Source of the DNA: Phaeodactylum tricornutum CCAP 1055/1 | Taxonomy: Eukaryota > Bacillariophyta > Bacillariophyceae > Surirellales > Neidiaceae | Assembly (NCBI RefSeq): GCF_000150955.2 | Contig: NC_011686.1 | Location: forward strand, 434,001 to 498,000 | Length of the DNA: 64,000 nt | Reading direction: 5' to 3' | Shown: positions 43,961-54,684 of the stretch, piece after piece | Layout of the letters: each line of letters opens with the position of its first letter | Numbering within the stretch: position 1 is the first letter of the stretch | The notes under the pieces: generated by a model | What the model was told of the DNA's origin: nothing | The model's database searches: none | Seen by the model: the letters and a program-made list of their open reading frames with translations, nothing else | Translations under genes and position numbers: made by a program

Positions 43961-44994
43961 ATGACCGAAGTAGTAGCCGGATTCGAAGGATGTCCGTCCT
44001 GGGCTCCCGCCTTGTAAGTCCACTTCGTCTCGTGCAACAGTAGGCTTTTTCCGGAGGTCACCCCACGCTGCGGCGCCAGGGAGGATTCTCTCCTACAGTG
44101 AGCGTGCGGGCGGGTGGTGGACAATGACGACTGCACTCTCGGAAGCAACACAAACAAATACGGACACGGAACACGCCATGAAAACCTCTTTCTTTTTCTC
44201 TTTTTCACAACGCTGTGCTGCTGTTGTCTCGTGTCTTTTATCTCTTTCGTTTCTGCTCCACTTACACACTTTGTCGTTGCGCCAGTGGATACTTGGGTGC
44301 GTCTAGTTGTATGATTCTGGCTTCCTGGGGCAGTGCCTGGGGCACCTGGCGGGCGGGTCTCGGTGTGTGTCACATGGGAATTGACCATCCCGCTGGGATT
44401 ATCAAAAATATTGTCCCCATTGTCATGGCTGGTGTGCTCGGTATTTACGGACTCATCGTATCCGTCATTATCATTCAAGCCGTCACACCACCCAACAGTG
44501 ACCACACTAACGTATACAGCTCCTTCAACGGATACACACACGTACGTACTGTACCGGAAACGGGCAATGTGTCAACGACAAGGAATGGGCCCATTCCTTC
44601 TCTGTTTCGAAATTTCTGACCCGTATTTTCTCTCTTGGCTGCCTGGCTTGGGTATATGCACATACATATACGCACACATATACAGTTTGCCGCTGGTCTT
44701 TGTTGTGGTCTTTCGTGTTTGGCGGCGGGTGGAACGATTGGTATTCTCGGCGACGCCGGGGTACGAGCCTTTGGCGTCAAGGCCAGCAACGGCCGCAAGT
44801 GGTACTGGGACGGCTCTGGTGACGACAACGGCATGGACGACGGCCTCGGTACTTCCCGGGGCAACAACAGCGTGGAAGGTGCCAACAAACTGTACGTCGG
44901 CATGCTTATTATGCTCATCTTCAGTGAAGCGCTAGCCCTGTACGGATTGATTGTGGCGTTAATTCTATCCCAACACAGCTACTCGTGTGAATAA
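43961..44994 (+). CDS. V-ATPase proteolipid subunit c'', copy 2
   Basis: Exons are 43961-44013, 44286-44541 and 44686-44994, giving 205 residues. The splices join PSWAPAF to [21 protein letters not shown] and then GYTH to FAAGLCCG; both keep frame and restore the alignment with copy 1. [22 protein letters not shown] with the essential Glu is intact. The first 40 residues and the loop before the last helix ([19 protein letters not shown]) differ most between copies. Copy 2 has two introns and copy 1 has one, at a different place near the N-terminus. Both copies look functional. Downstream, 276 bp with a TG-rich run separates it from the next gene. Confidence 0.93.
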
Positions 44995-45270
44995 AAGTTC
45001 GCGTGAGGCAGATCCGGAGAGAAGACGAGTTTCGGTTAGTCGAGGACATTATGTGTGGAAGGTGTTGCGCGGGTTTGGGACTCGTACACATCCCGTCGAT
45101 TGTACACGGCTGCGGATTATTCTCTGGAAATGGAGTCACTCCTTGGTGTTTGTTATGCTTCGTTTGTCTTTTTAAGTGTAACCCAATATTGCTTACCGTT
45201 TTACTATTTGTGTATGCGTGTGTATGTGTTTGTGTGAATACGTGTGCGTGTAATTCGTAACGAAGGTATA

Positions 45271-46074
45271 TTAGCGTAGCGGCCGGACGGGAGTGGGTAC
45301 GACTTCCAGGCTATCGATAATGTCCCGCAGCGTGCCTTGTTGTGTGGCAAATCGCTGTCGCGTCGTGCCGGCCAGGAGCAACACCAAGCTGTCCGCAATC
45401 GGGACGCACCGGATCAGCAGTTGCCGCTCACTTTCTCGTTGACCGGGAGTCAAAGCAACAAAGCGGACGGAATACGTCAACCCGGTGCCGACGGCCGAGT
45501 CTAGTCGTTTCACTTTCACGTCGGTCGGACTGCCGTAGGCACCAAACTTGCCTTGTGACGCCAGCACGGAATTCTGTACAAGCGTGGCAAAATTCGCGGT
45601 GGACGTCGGCAGCGGGGTATTTTCCAGCACCTGTACAAAGGCAGACTCGGATGTTTGCAAGTCACGTGATTCGAGACCTGTTGTGGTCGGCAACAGTGGC
45701 CACGGGGTACGAAAGCTGACACGGTAGGGTTGATTGGAGGCGCCGGCCGTCACCAACTCGGCCGTGACGAGACCGTCCGCATTTTGGAACGGAGATGATC
45801 CCGGAAAGAAAAGTACACCCGTTTCGGGTCGAGTCTTTCCGAGACCTCCAACACCGCCGTCAAAGGCGTGTCCGGGAAACGTCACCGAGGCAACACACGT
45901 CGCGAGAAAGACGGCGCGCGTTGTGTGTGTTCGTTCTGTGGCAAAGAGTGCGGATGGGGGCGCTCGTTGCGTTAACCTGTGGTGCTGCGGTCGAAACGAC
46001 GTTTGTGTCAAGGCCTGGTAATGGCGCCAGCGTTCGAGGAAGAGGAAGATGACGGCAAGCAATCCAGTTCTCAT
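45271..46074 (-). CDS. Predicted plastid lumenal protein, PsbP-like
   Basis: This encodes 267 residues from the ATG at 46074. MRTGLLAVIFLFLERW is a short signal-like start. A second hydrophobic stretch, AVFLATCVASVTFPGHAFDGG, ends in an AxA-like cleavage site, as in thylakoid lumen transit sequences. The mature part, SNQPYRVSFRTPWPLLP through VKVKRLDSAVGTGLTYSVRF and LIRCVPIADSLVLLLAGT, has the strand spacing of the PsbP-like fold. That assignment is by pattern, not by signature motif, so it is uncertain. A role near photosystems or in lumen folding would be typical of the family. Confidence 0.55.
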   Translation of the reverse strand: MRTGLLAVIFLFLERWRHYQALTQTSFRPQHHRLTQRAPPSALFATERTHTTRAVFLATCVASVTFPGHAFDGGVGGLGKTRPETGVLFFPGSSPFQNADGLVTAELVTAGASNQPYRVSFRTPWPLLPTTTGLESRDLQTSESAFVQVLENTPLPTSTANFATLVQNSVLASQGKFGAYGSPTDVKVKRLDSAVGTGLTYSVRFVALTPGQRESERQLLIRCVPIADSLVLLLAGTTRQRFATQQGTLRDIIDSLEVVPTPVRPLR

Positions 46075-46615
46075 GATTGATGAAAGGATTGCCAGTGCAT
46101 CAACGATGAAAACATCCGACACGCGAAACGAACAAAGTACAATATCCGCGATAAGGAAAGATGAGGCTTCGCACGTGAATGCAAGATTATACCGGCGCAA
46201 TCGGACAAATATAAGACGTTTTGGTGGACACAAACCATGACTCGCTCGACTCTTGTTTTGTCACGGGGTTAAAATGCCTACCGGTATTCACAATCAGACC
46301 GACAGGAAGATTTCTCTTGGCGCCAAAATTGGCAACGATACAAAATACTTTTCCTTTGGGAAATTACGGATCTCATTCGTGCCAAACCGGACGAGGTGTT
46401 TTGGACGATGGAGAGTACAACAACCCACCGCGTAGCGACAAGCCTTCTACACGCGATCCAACGAGGAAATTCCGTGATTCTGGTGCAGGCTCGATAAGCA
46501 CTTTCTCGACAAGCTTTTGCCAGCCATTCTTGTAGCTTGGCGGAAGGAAGCATTCTGTCAAGGCGAAACATTCGGTCTGAAGGCGAAGTTTTGCGCTCGT
46601 TCGATTGAAAACAAT
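46075..46615. other. Divergent intergenic region
   Basis: 540 bp, presumed promoters of both neighbours. No other feature seen. Confidence 0.5.
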
Positions 46616-48936
46616 ATGACTCGAAAATGGGGCGGCAAGAAAGGCCTGCCGGTAGCCAGGAGTCTCTTTTTGGTGCTACTTCTGGCGCTTCTCGCATTTC
46701 TCTCCTCCGTTGCCGGTTGGGCCTCGCCAATGTGGAATGCAACGTTTGGTTCCTCGAACGCTTTAAGCCGTCATCTCGAGCAGGAAAATGGAACCGAGGA
46801 AATCGAGGAAGATGGTTTGACGCGATTGGACTTGACTTGTATTGTCGGGATAGCGTTAGTCCTTATTGCTTTGACTATTGGTTTCGAGCACTTCAAAGAG
46901 CATTTGGAAGAAAGTGTACCGAATGACATGGTCCTCATTTAGGAAAAGCTCTTCGGAGAACTAACCGTGCTAGGATTTCTCGCAATGGTGGTGTTTTTTG
47001 TGCACCAATCCGGCACTCTAGGCCACATCTCGAAAGCTATTGGCCAGGAAGAGCACGAAATGGCGGAATACGTCGAGTACGTCCACTACACGATCTTTTT
47101 CATTATGGTCGGTTTCGTTGTGCAGGTACTCGTATTAGTCAAGGAAGCCGCCGAGACGGAGAATCAGTGGCTGGAAATGGACGAAACGTGTCGCGAACAT
47201 TTGGACTCCTCGGAACGTAATCAGTCTCTTACGGTGGAAGAAGAACAGGCCCTTCATGATGTGCATCGCAAAACCTGGTATACACAATTTCTGCCACAAC
47301 TCGGCAACAAACGCGACGAGCGCGTGGAGGACAAACTCATTTTTCAAGCGTTGCGCAAGGAATTCCTCTTGGAGCGCTCCGCGGATGAACCCTTCCAGCC
47401 AGTCGAGATGGACCGCCGTCTGAATGACGACTTCAACTTTGGGCGATACCTTGCACTCGCGCACACCCACATCCTTACTCACGTTGTCGAAGTACAGCAC
47501 GGCACTTGGTTTTGCTTTGCCTGTGGGACCGTTGCATTTTACACCCTCGCTTTACTTGTGAGACAAGACCTCTGGGTAAGTTTTCTTTGTAATAAACTTG
47601 ATGTTCATTTGAAGTACAACGCCACACACGCTGACAACGACTTTTCATGGGACAGATACTGGCCTGGGTGTGGATTGTTGTTGGCTGGGCGGTCTATTTA
47701 TTCAATATTGTATTCGAGCGCCACTTAGTGAAACTTCGCAACATGTTTCTTCCTCGGCATATCCTTGCTGTAATGGGCCATACACCAGTTGCTTTCCGTG
47801 ACGAACTGCACCAACCACAGCAAGCGTCATCGCTTGTAACCCACAATTCGTTGTTCCAAAGCTCAACAGAAAGCACTCCGCTTTCCACTGACTTTCGATC
47901 AGAGCAAGGCGAATCAAGACAGGACTTACCCTTCTGGTGCGACTTTGAGCTCTCCACCTTTCATCGTTCATTCCTGCAAAAGCTCTTTGTACAAGGCAAG
48001 CCCAATCGTCAGCAAGTATTCTTCTGGATGGACCGTAGTGGACCTGCTTGCTACCAATTCATTTTGCAGTTGAATCTCATCTTTACGGGAGTGTACGCTG
48101 GATTATTATTTCTCGTGTTTGTGCCGAGCGTGCTGGCGGTGCACGACATCTGGCTGTTGGTCCTGTACCTGTTTCTTGCCGTCCTTCCAGTCATTGGTAT
48201 TACCTACAACAAGAAGCGATTGGTAGCCACCATCACCCACGTTTGTTCTGTGGGGTGCTACCGCAAACCACAACTGGTGAGCGACGTGTTGCGCGAAGAA
48301 AAGACTTTTCAAGTGGTACGAACCTTTATTGTGTTTTACAAATTACGTTGCTACGCTATGGACCATCCTAATTCTCGAGTAGACAAGGCTGTAATGCGAC
48401 AATCGCTGGCCAAGCTTACTCCATGTGAAATGGCCGAAATAGGCAAGACCTTTGATGCGCTGGACACGGATGCGAACGGCTCCGTTACGGACGACGAGCT
48501 GCGCGAGTTTTTGATGCGCTTGGGCATGCCCTTAGTAACTTCCAGTATTGAGCAAATGGTGGCGGTGTTGGATAAAAATGGTGACGGGAAAGTGACACGG
48601 GACGAGTTCTTGCATTGGTACATTGAGTCCATGCGGGAGGACCGATCAATGCATGAACGTGCTATTGAGCTTTTCCATCTCTTTGACACCAACCGCAACG
48701 GGGAGATTACCATTGGTGATTTTAAGGAAAAATTTGACGCAATGCACATGGGATTTTCAGTGGACGAGATTGGAGCCATTGTGAACGAGCTAGACCGAGA
48801 TCGAAATGGATCAGTCTCGTTGCACGAATTCGAATACTTTTTGGAAAAGTATTATCCCAAGGAGCTGCTGCGCTATCAAAAAGGTGGTGGGACGGGCATT
48901 CAGTTGCACAGGAATGCCGGGCAGGGACATCCGTAG
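46616..48936 (+). CDS. MLO-like membrane protein with four EF hands, in-frame TAG
   Basis: Exons are 46616-47575 and 47656-48936 (intron 80 nt): 747 codons with one in-frame TAG at 46940-46942. A signal peptide (SLFLVLLLALLAFLSSVAG) leads into a multi-helix core. KLFGELTVLGFLAMVVFF just after the TAG and FNFGRYLALAHTHI before the later helices are placed as in the MLO family. The cytosolic C-terminus has four EF hands with canonical loops: DTDANGSVTDDE, DKNGDGKVTRDE, DTNRNGEITIGD and DRDRNGSVSLHE. A calcium-controlled membrane protein is inferred. Sequence on both sides of the TAG is intact and in the same frame, so the gene is not otherwise decayed. A CAG to TAG change is the simplest explanation. 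Confidence 0.65.
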
Positions 48937-49652
48937 AAACACACGAAAGAATGTAGGAGACCACGGAAGCAAGGAACTACCTCTCCTGCCATGTTTGTTG
49001 ACGTTGTATGCGCTGCTGGTGATGACCAGCTATAATTTTGTGTTCGAATTTACTGTTAGACAAGCCGATTACAATATCAGTTCTAGTGTTAATGTAAACG
49101 TAAAACATAGCTGTTAATTCACCTGTGTATCATTTTGAAACGTTTCAACATTTTGGCGCGCCGTTCTTATGAATTTGATGGCGAGTCCAATTTTGCCGCC
49201 AAGCTGTTCCCGGTTCACTTGTTCCTTCCTCCCCATTAAATCCTCCGACAAAAGTGAAACTTTCGAGTTGTACCTTATCATTCCATCAAAACGAACGAGG
49301 TTTGTCCAAGACGGTTTGGTACGTGGGAACACATAGTAGAGACAGATTGTGTGTGGCATAGGACGGCGACAAAGTCAAAACCCGATGGCTGGCGACCGCA
49401 GAGTGGTGCCAATTCCAACCATCGAAGCATCAATGGGCCTGCGGTCGATCCCCAGGAATGCCACCGACTTGCAATCTGGTTGGCAGCATTGATCAAATGG
49501 CAAGAATTGTTTGGAATAGAGAATGAATACGCATCTCCCAAAGCTGATCCAATGTATCTCACCTCGCTGTTTGCAGTAAAACCCTGTTCCGAAGTTGAAC
49601 AGGATTCAGGCTAACACTAGCGGCATTGATCGTATTGAATAGTAAGAGAACG
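48937..49652. other. Intergenic region
   Basis: About 700 bp. TTTACTGTTAGAC (about 49049-49061) is another copy of the recurrent motif, 110 nt beyond the gene end. No gene. Confidence 0.45.
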
Positions 49653-50636
49653 ATGCAGTTTGTCAAATCAATTTTAGATCACACGATTGCGGGAGGCCGT
49701 GGCGTTGCGCAGGGTCCCCGTGTGGAAGGCACTAAAGGCAGTCGCTTCACGGATACGCCTATCTCATCGGCGGAAACCAGAAAGCGAGAAAACATCGAGG
49801 ACTCGTCCATGTGGAATGTACTCACGAGTGCCTTTTCCCGACCCGTACCCTCCAACACGACGGCCACGACGAGGATCTCGGTCCACGACGCCGAATTAGA
49901 AAAGGCAACCGCCCTCGGCCGAACGCGTGGTGAATCGCCTACCTCGGTATGGTGGGATGACACTGGAGAGAGTTGTGTTTCCACGGTTGGTAAAACAAAC
50001 ATGTTATGCACAGCGAGTGCTCGCTCGGAATATCGCGTCCAGCGTGAGAATCTGCGCGAATCGAAAGCTATACCGTGTTCGAGCAATTTCCCATCGGTGG
50101 CACTCGATTTCCGCACCGACGTCAATGCCGCCAGAAACGGTCCAATTTTTTCCGAGCAGGATGTGATCCTCCTTCAGGCTACGTACGAAAGAGCCGAGTC
50201 GTTGCAACAAGCATTGGATGCTGCCGAGGTCCAACGGACTAAAATGATTGGCAATCTCAAATCCCGCAAGGCCATGCTCCTACAGGCCAAACTCGCGCAA
50301 GAGCGTCTCCAAGCCCAGCTCGCGTCATTTGGGACACGTGAACAAGTGCTGCGGGAAGAGAACGACTCTCTCCGGGTCGGCTTGCAGAACGTGGCGGCTG
50401 TCCGGGACGATTTGAGAAACAAGCTACGCATTCAAAAGGATACTCTCAAGGAAGCGCTGCGGGAAAAAGAAGCCGTCCACCGACAGCTGATAAAGTGTCT
50501 GTACGAACGCGAGTTGGAATCACACTTACTGGGACAATACCGCCGCTTGAGTTTGCAAACGGGCTACTTCAAGTGGGGTAAGGAAATTCGCGAAGCGGAA
50601 GCTAAATTGGCCGCATCGGTGGAAAGAGACGGCTAG
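49653..50636 (+). CDS. Unknown coiled-coil protein
   Basis: This encodes 327 residues starting MQFVKSILDHTIAGG, the first true ATG. The N-terminal 170 residues are polar and look disordered. From about residue 170 (SEQDVILLQATYERAESL) to 300, heptad-like Leu spacing and high Glu/Lys/Arg/Gln content indicate a long coiled coil. The end, LSLQTGYFKWGKEIREAEA, is compact. I do not recognise a family. A scaffold or cytoskeletal partner is possible. Confidence 0.65.
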   Translation: MQFVKSILDHTIAGGRGVAQGPRVEGTKGSRFTDTPISSAETRKRENIEDSSMWNVLTSAFSRPVPSNTTATTRISVHDAELEKATALGRTRGESPTSVWWDDTGESCVSTVGKTNMLCTASARSEYRVQRENLRESKAIPCSSNFPSVALDFRTDVNAARNGPIFSEQDVILLQATYERAESLQQALDAAEVQRTKMIGNLKSRKAMLLQAKLAQERLQAQLASFGTREQVLREENDSLRVGLQNVAAVRDDLRNKLRIQKDTLKEALREKEAVHRQLIKCLYERELESHLLGQYRRLSLQTGYFKWGKEIREAEAKLAASVERDG

Positions 50637-50804
50637 AAGTAGTTTCGATTGCTAGCTGGCCTGCAAATTGGTGACATTGCTGTTGGGGCAGCGTTTCGAC
50701 ATGTACACACGAAAAATGGAAACAAAACGACCAACGTCTAAAATTTCAATAAAAAAAACTGTTTCCGTCACTACCAAACACGCCACAAGCAAGGTTCGCC
50801 GCCT

Positions 50805-52124
50805 TTACGCGTGAACACCATCATCGAGGGCCGCCGCAACTTGTTTCGCTTCTTGAACGAGTGCTTGGGCGGCGGCGTGGTCGAGGGGACTGCGGGCACC
50901 CCCACGACTGACTGTACAGGAAATAACGCCACTCGGTTCGTTGGTGGGGGTGTAGACGTCGTTCTGGAAGGTTTCTCCGAGTTTCCCGAGTAGCACCGTG
51001 GTGGGCAGGTAGTGCAGGTTGGGTGTGCGGACGGATATGGTTTGTACGTCGGGAAGTTCGGTGAGAATGAGACAGGCAGCGTCGTAGACAGTGGCTTGGA
51101 GTGAGGCGGAGTAGACGCCGCCCGTGGTGGCCGGACCAAAGATGCCCTTTTGGAATAGTTCACGGACACGCTGGCGAACGGCATTGTAGTCAACCGCGGT
51201 GGGATCTTGACCGTGACAGGTCCAGACGGCATCCAATTCGGTGGCCAAGCAACGCTCCCGTGTCGGCGGGAGGATGGTGTAGGGATCGTCGAGGTAGTAG
51301 CCTTCGAAACCGGATTGGGTGGTTTTGAGGACCGTCATGCAAGTGAGACTGGATTGGATGACGGGTGGTCCTAGGGTTTCGCCGGTCCGGGCCATGTGCA
51401 CGGCCGCATGCTGGGCTTCCGGACCGCTTTTGACAAATCCGTGAGGATGGGGTTGACCATCCACAACGGCACGTTGCCAGGTACTTTCGTCCACAACCAC
51501 GTCGACGGCTTCCAACCAAGGATACTGCGTCAACAAAAAACGACTGAGGAGTACTCCGAATTCTTCTGGACTGTGGAACTCGTTCTGCTTGGCCACGACG
51601 TAGACAGAGTTCTTTTGCGTGTCCGTCGCGACAATCATGTCGTTGTCGCCGGTGATGAAACACCCTTCGGTGTGTGCACAGTGCAGCGTGGTGGAGACGG
51701 AATACTCGTGCACGGTATGGTGTTGGCGTCCGCTACCATTGTCAGTGTCGGTCTTATGCACTTTGAGAACCCGCACTTTGGTCTTGCCGTGATTGTGCGC
51801 AATCAGTGGGAAACTCTCGGTCCGTTGCGAATCGTGAGGCTGGACGTCGTCGGCGCGGCGTGGGGGTGCCGCTGGTTCTTCCGAATAGGCCATGGCAATG
51901 GCGGAAGAGACTCCGGCCACGCCTGCCACCAACGCCACTATCCATCCACCGACGTTGTTGGAGTTCTGTTGTACCGCCGTCCGACGTGGGGTGTTGTACG
52001 TGTGAGGAGAACCGGCGGGATGGTGGTGCGAAAAGAGCCGGGACGCACGTCCCGTGCGGGGCGATGGGGACAACGCCACCAGTGTTCGCTGTAGGGCGGA
52101 TCCACGACGAGCAATCGAAAACAT
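50805..52124 (-). CDS. Urate oxidase (uricase) with N-terminal membrane segment
   Basis: This encodes 439 residues, longer than the usual 300. The uricase core starts at NHGKTKVRVLKVHK and includes IVATDTQKNSVYVVAK, PHGFVKSGPEA, LKTTQSGFEGY and DPYTILPPTRERCLATE. The catalytic Lys, Thr and His (in PNLHYLP) are all present. It oxidises urate to 5-hydroxyisourate with oxygen. The first 80 residues form an Arg/Ser-rich presequence plus a hydrophobic helix (WIVALVAGVAGVSSAIAMAY), and the C-terminus ends GVHA, not the peroxisomal SKL type. A mitochondrial inner-membrane location therefore seems more likely than a peroxisome. Confidence 0.93.
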   Translation of the reverse strand: MFSIARRGSALQRTLVALSPSPRTGRASRLFSHHHPAGSPHTYNTPRRTAVQQNSNNVGGWIVALVAGVAGVSSAIAMAYSEEPAAPPRRADDVQPHDSQRTESFPLIAHNHGKTKVRVLKVHKTDTDNGSGRQHHTVHEYSVSTTLHCAHTEGCFITGDNDMIVATDTQKNSVYVVAKQNEFHSPEEFGVLLSRFLLTQYPWLEAVDVVVDESTWQRAVVDGQPHPHGFVKSGPEAQHAAVHMARTGETLGPPVIQSSLTCMTVLKTTQSGFEGYYLDDPYTILPPTRERCLATELDAVWTCHGQDPTAVDYNAVRQRVRELFQKGIFGPATTGGVYSASLQATVYDAACLILTELPDVQTISVRTPNLHYLPTTVLLGKLGETFQNDVYTPTNEPSGVISCTVSRGGARSPLDHAAAQALVQEAKQVAAALDDGVHA

Positions 52125-52824
52125 GGGACTTAATTAATTGTTGTCGTTAACGAAACCAAGCGGTAGGTACCTTTCTTTCGAATCCAATTGATGTGAAGTA
52201 TGTGTGTGTATGTGTGCAAGGGATGTGCGTCTGTGTGCAAGGGATGTGTGACCAAACCCGACGGATTCGGTCGGCATCTGGTTCGCGGTGATTTGATCAG
52301 GCGGTGTGTACGTCTAGTGTCTAGCGAGTGAGTGACAGACTCAGTCGGTGTCAACGAGTCACACGAGTCCGCCAGACTATCGAAAACGGAACAGTCAAAA
52401 TCAACGGGATGAGGGCTGGGGTCGGCGGATCTCACGATCGTTCGGAAGAATTGGTAGATGCGCTGGCGTTGGGAACTTCGAAGAATTTACAGTTACTCGA
52501 CGACGAACACGTGTCTCCCTGACCCCTACCCGGGATCCGTGTCAACCCTGCTACCCACCCCTAATGACATCGATAGCAACGATGGACGCTGTACACCGTA
52601 GGCTGTGTGTGTGTGTGTCTCCACAACGGATACCATACCCAATTCCGGGCGTGTCACCGAATTCGCGTACCACGGGAATCCAACAATCCCTCGTGTGGGG
52701 TATCTTCTCCTCTACCGACGCATGCCACCCACGGTAGTGCACCGGTATCCATCCATTCCATACATCATCTATCGACTATTACAGAGAGCGACAACTGTCG
52801 CGAGGGGTAAAAGGCTCGCTCGCC
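52125..52824. other. Divergent intergenic region with simple repeats
   Basis: 700 bp between outward-reading genes. It has a duplicated TGTGTGCAAGGGATGTG block (about 52210-52250) and a GT run (about 52602-52617). No gene. Confidence 0.5.
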
Positions 52825-54684
52825 ATGTGGAGACCATTACTCGCTCGCTGGCACCGAACGATGGGAGGATATTCCGTGCGGAGCGACTCGTGGCCGTGGG
52901 ACACGCCGTGGCGCAGGGCCGCGTCGGCGCGTGGTATCACCAATACGAGTACGGACGGAACCGTCTCGTTGTGGATGACCTCGTTCGCGACTTCTCTCGC
53001 CGCCGCCGCTGTCGTGGTATTGGGTTACTGTATTCCCCTACCCACGGTCACGACCTTGTTGGAAACTAAACAACAGCATAATTCACACTCGCACGACGAA
53101 CACTCCAAACCCGTCGTGGCCTACCAGATTCCCGTCTCCTTTCTCGACCGGCTGGCATCCAAGTCCTACTTGCACTGGATTGATCCGGATACCCAATCGC
53201 AATCCACAACGACGAACCGTGCGAGTGAGCAACGTCGCAGAGCTACGGGTGCCGAACCTAGCGCGTCGTCCAAACGACCCGTAGGCATTCCAGCCACCTT
53301 GCGCCTGTTGACGGTGGACTTGCCCGAAGTACGCCACGGATTTTCGGGAGGACCATGCGGCGTAGCCACCGACCGGGTTTTCCCCGACGGCATTGCGCCA
53401 CCACGGCGGACAAGCTTTGTACCACCATCCCCCGGATCGGGGCCGTCGCGGTCGACCACAACCCACCCGGAACCTACAGGGACCCCTACAAAAGTCCAGT
53501 CCCCGTCAATTCCACTCACAGTCGAGCAAAAAGCTTGGGTCACATCCGTGTACGAATGCGTTAACCCTGGTACCGGCAGAGTCGCCGTACAAGTCATGGA
53601 AGCCAATACCGCCTCGTTCAACATTAACAACGTGCGGAAAACCAAACGAATTGGCAACTTCGAGTACGACCCGACCGCGTACGGTCCCCAGCGATTCGCC
53701 ACGACGCTCGTAACGACTCCGTCCGATGAACTCCAAGCTCCTTGGAATCAATACGCTTGGAAGGAAGAAGTCCGGTTGCGCGTTTCCGGCCAGGTACGGT
53801 TCGGCGAACCCTTACGGCAAGGTTCACGCTCGTGGTGGCAAAGGCTAGTGGCACACACTGGTATTGGTGCCACCTCACGTAGCGTATATCAAGCTACGGT
53901 TCCACCTCAACCCGTGTCGTGGAGCGAACGTGGATTGTCTCTGTTGGGACAACGTCCCGCGTACGACACTCTTGCTGGTCGGGATGGATGTGACCATACC
54001 TGGGCCGGGAACCAACCCCACGCGGTGGTGGCCAACGGAGCCGCTCTACACCGCGTCCCTCACGCACTCAAATATCTGCAACAAACGTGTCGGGAACACA
54101 ATGTCCCGCTATACGTCATTCGCGATCCCCGTGTATGGGGTGCCAACACGAGTGTCCGTGAGACTGTGCACACGGACGGTACGAACGACGAGGACAACGA
54201 CGACGTGGGGGCGGTCCTGCGGGAAGTTCGAAAATACGTCAAAGGACAACTCGTTACTAATTCGTTGCGACTGGCCGCCGGGACGGCGTTTGCCCGGGGT
54301 CGATGGGTGGGACAATCCGAGGCCCATTGGCAACACCGAATCGAAACGGTACAGCGACTGACGCAGGAGCGTCTGGAGCGGGCCCGCGAACAGCGACGCA
54401 CACTGTTGGATCGGGATTGGAGTCAACTGGACGCGGTTGCACTGGAACGCAAGCTGGTGGAGAAGGGCGCCCTGTGTCCTACAAATGTGGCAGGGACGAA
54501 GGAGTGCACGGAAACTATCGCGACCGCGGGACTCCTGGACTTGGCAAAGCGACTGTCTCGCCAAAACGAGGAGGATGCGGATACAGTCCTCACCAACCAA
54601 GATGTGGATGATGGTACCGAATTGGCTGCTGGCAATGACGAAGGTACAAAGGATCAAACTGACAGTAAGGTAGAAGAAAAGTAG
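52825..54684 (+). CDS. Unknown 619-residue protein with membrane segment
   Basis: The gene starts MWRPLLARWHRTMGG in a single exon. The N-terminus is Arg-rich, then a hydrophobic helix (MTSFATSLAAAAVVVLGYCIP, about 51-71) suggests a mitochondrial or membrane-anchored protein. The middle contains disordered Pro/Ser/Thr stretches (about 130-235). The last 350 residues hold structured-looking stretches such as ALKYLQQTCREHNVPLYVIRD (given in part) and a long charged helix near 515-570, with an acidic end. I do not recognise any family. GC-rich codon use is like its neighbours. Confidence 0.65.
   Translation: MWRPLLARWHRTMGGYSVRSDSWPWDTPWRRAASARGITNTSTDGTVSLWMTSFATSLAAAAVVVLGYCIPLPTVTTLLETKQQHNSHSHDEHSKPVVAYQIPVSFLDRLASKSYLHWIDPDTQSQSTTTNRASEQRRRATGAEPSASSKRPVGIPATLRLLTVDLPEVRHGFSGGPCGVATDRVFPDGIAPPRRTSFVPPSPGSGPSRSTTTHPEPTGTPTKVQSPSIPLTVEQKAWVTSVYECVNPGTGRVAVQVMEANTASFNINNVRKTKRIGNFEYDPTAYGPQRFATTLVTTPSDELQAPWNQYAWKEEVRLRVSGQVRFGEPLRQGSRSWWQRLVAHTGIGATSRSVYQATVPPQPVSWSERGLSLLGQRPAYDTLAGRDGCDHTWAGNQPHAVVANGAALHRVPHALKYLQQTCREHNVPLYVIRDPRVWGANTSVRETVHTDGTNDEDNDDVGAVLREVRKYVKGQLVTNSLRLAAGTAFARGRWVGQSEAHWQHRIETVQRLTQERLERAREQRRTLLDRDWSQLDAVALERKLVEKGALCPTNVAGTKECTETIATAGLLDLAKRLSRQNEEDADTVLTNQDVDDGTELAAGNDEGTKDQTDSKVEEK

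Noticed and set aside
51396-52094. 232-residue ORF opposite the uricase gene
   Set aside because: Shadow of a conserved enzyme in GC-rich sequence.
52605-53069. ORF overlapping the start of the 619-residue gene
   Set aside because: Different frame from the long ORF and not protein-like.
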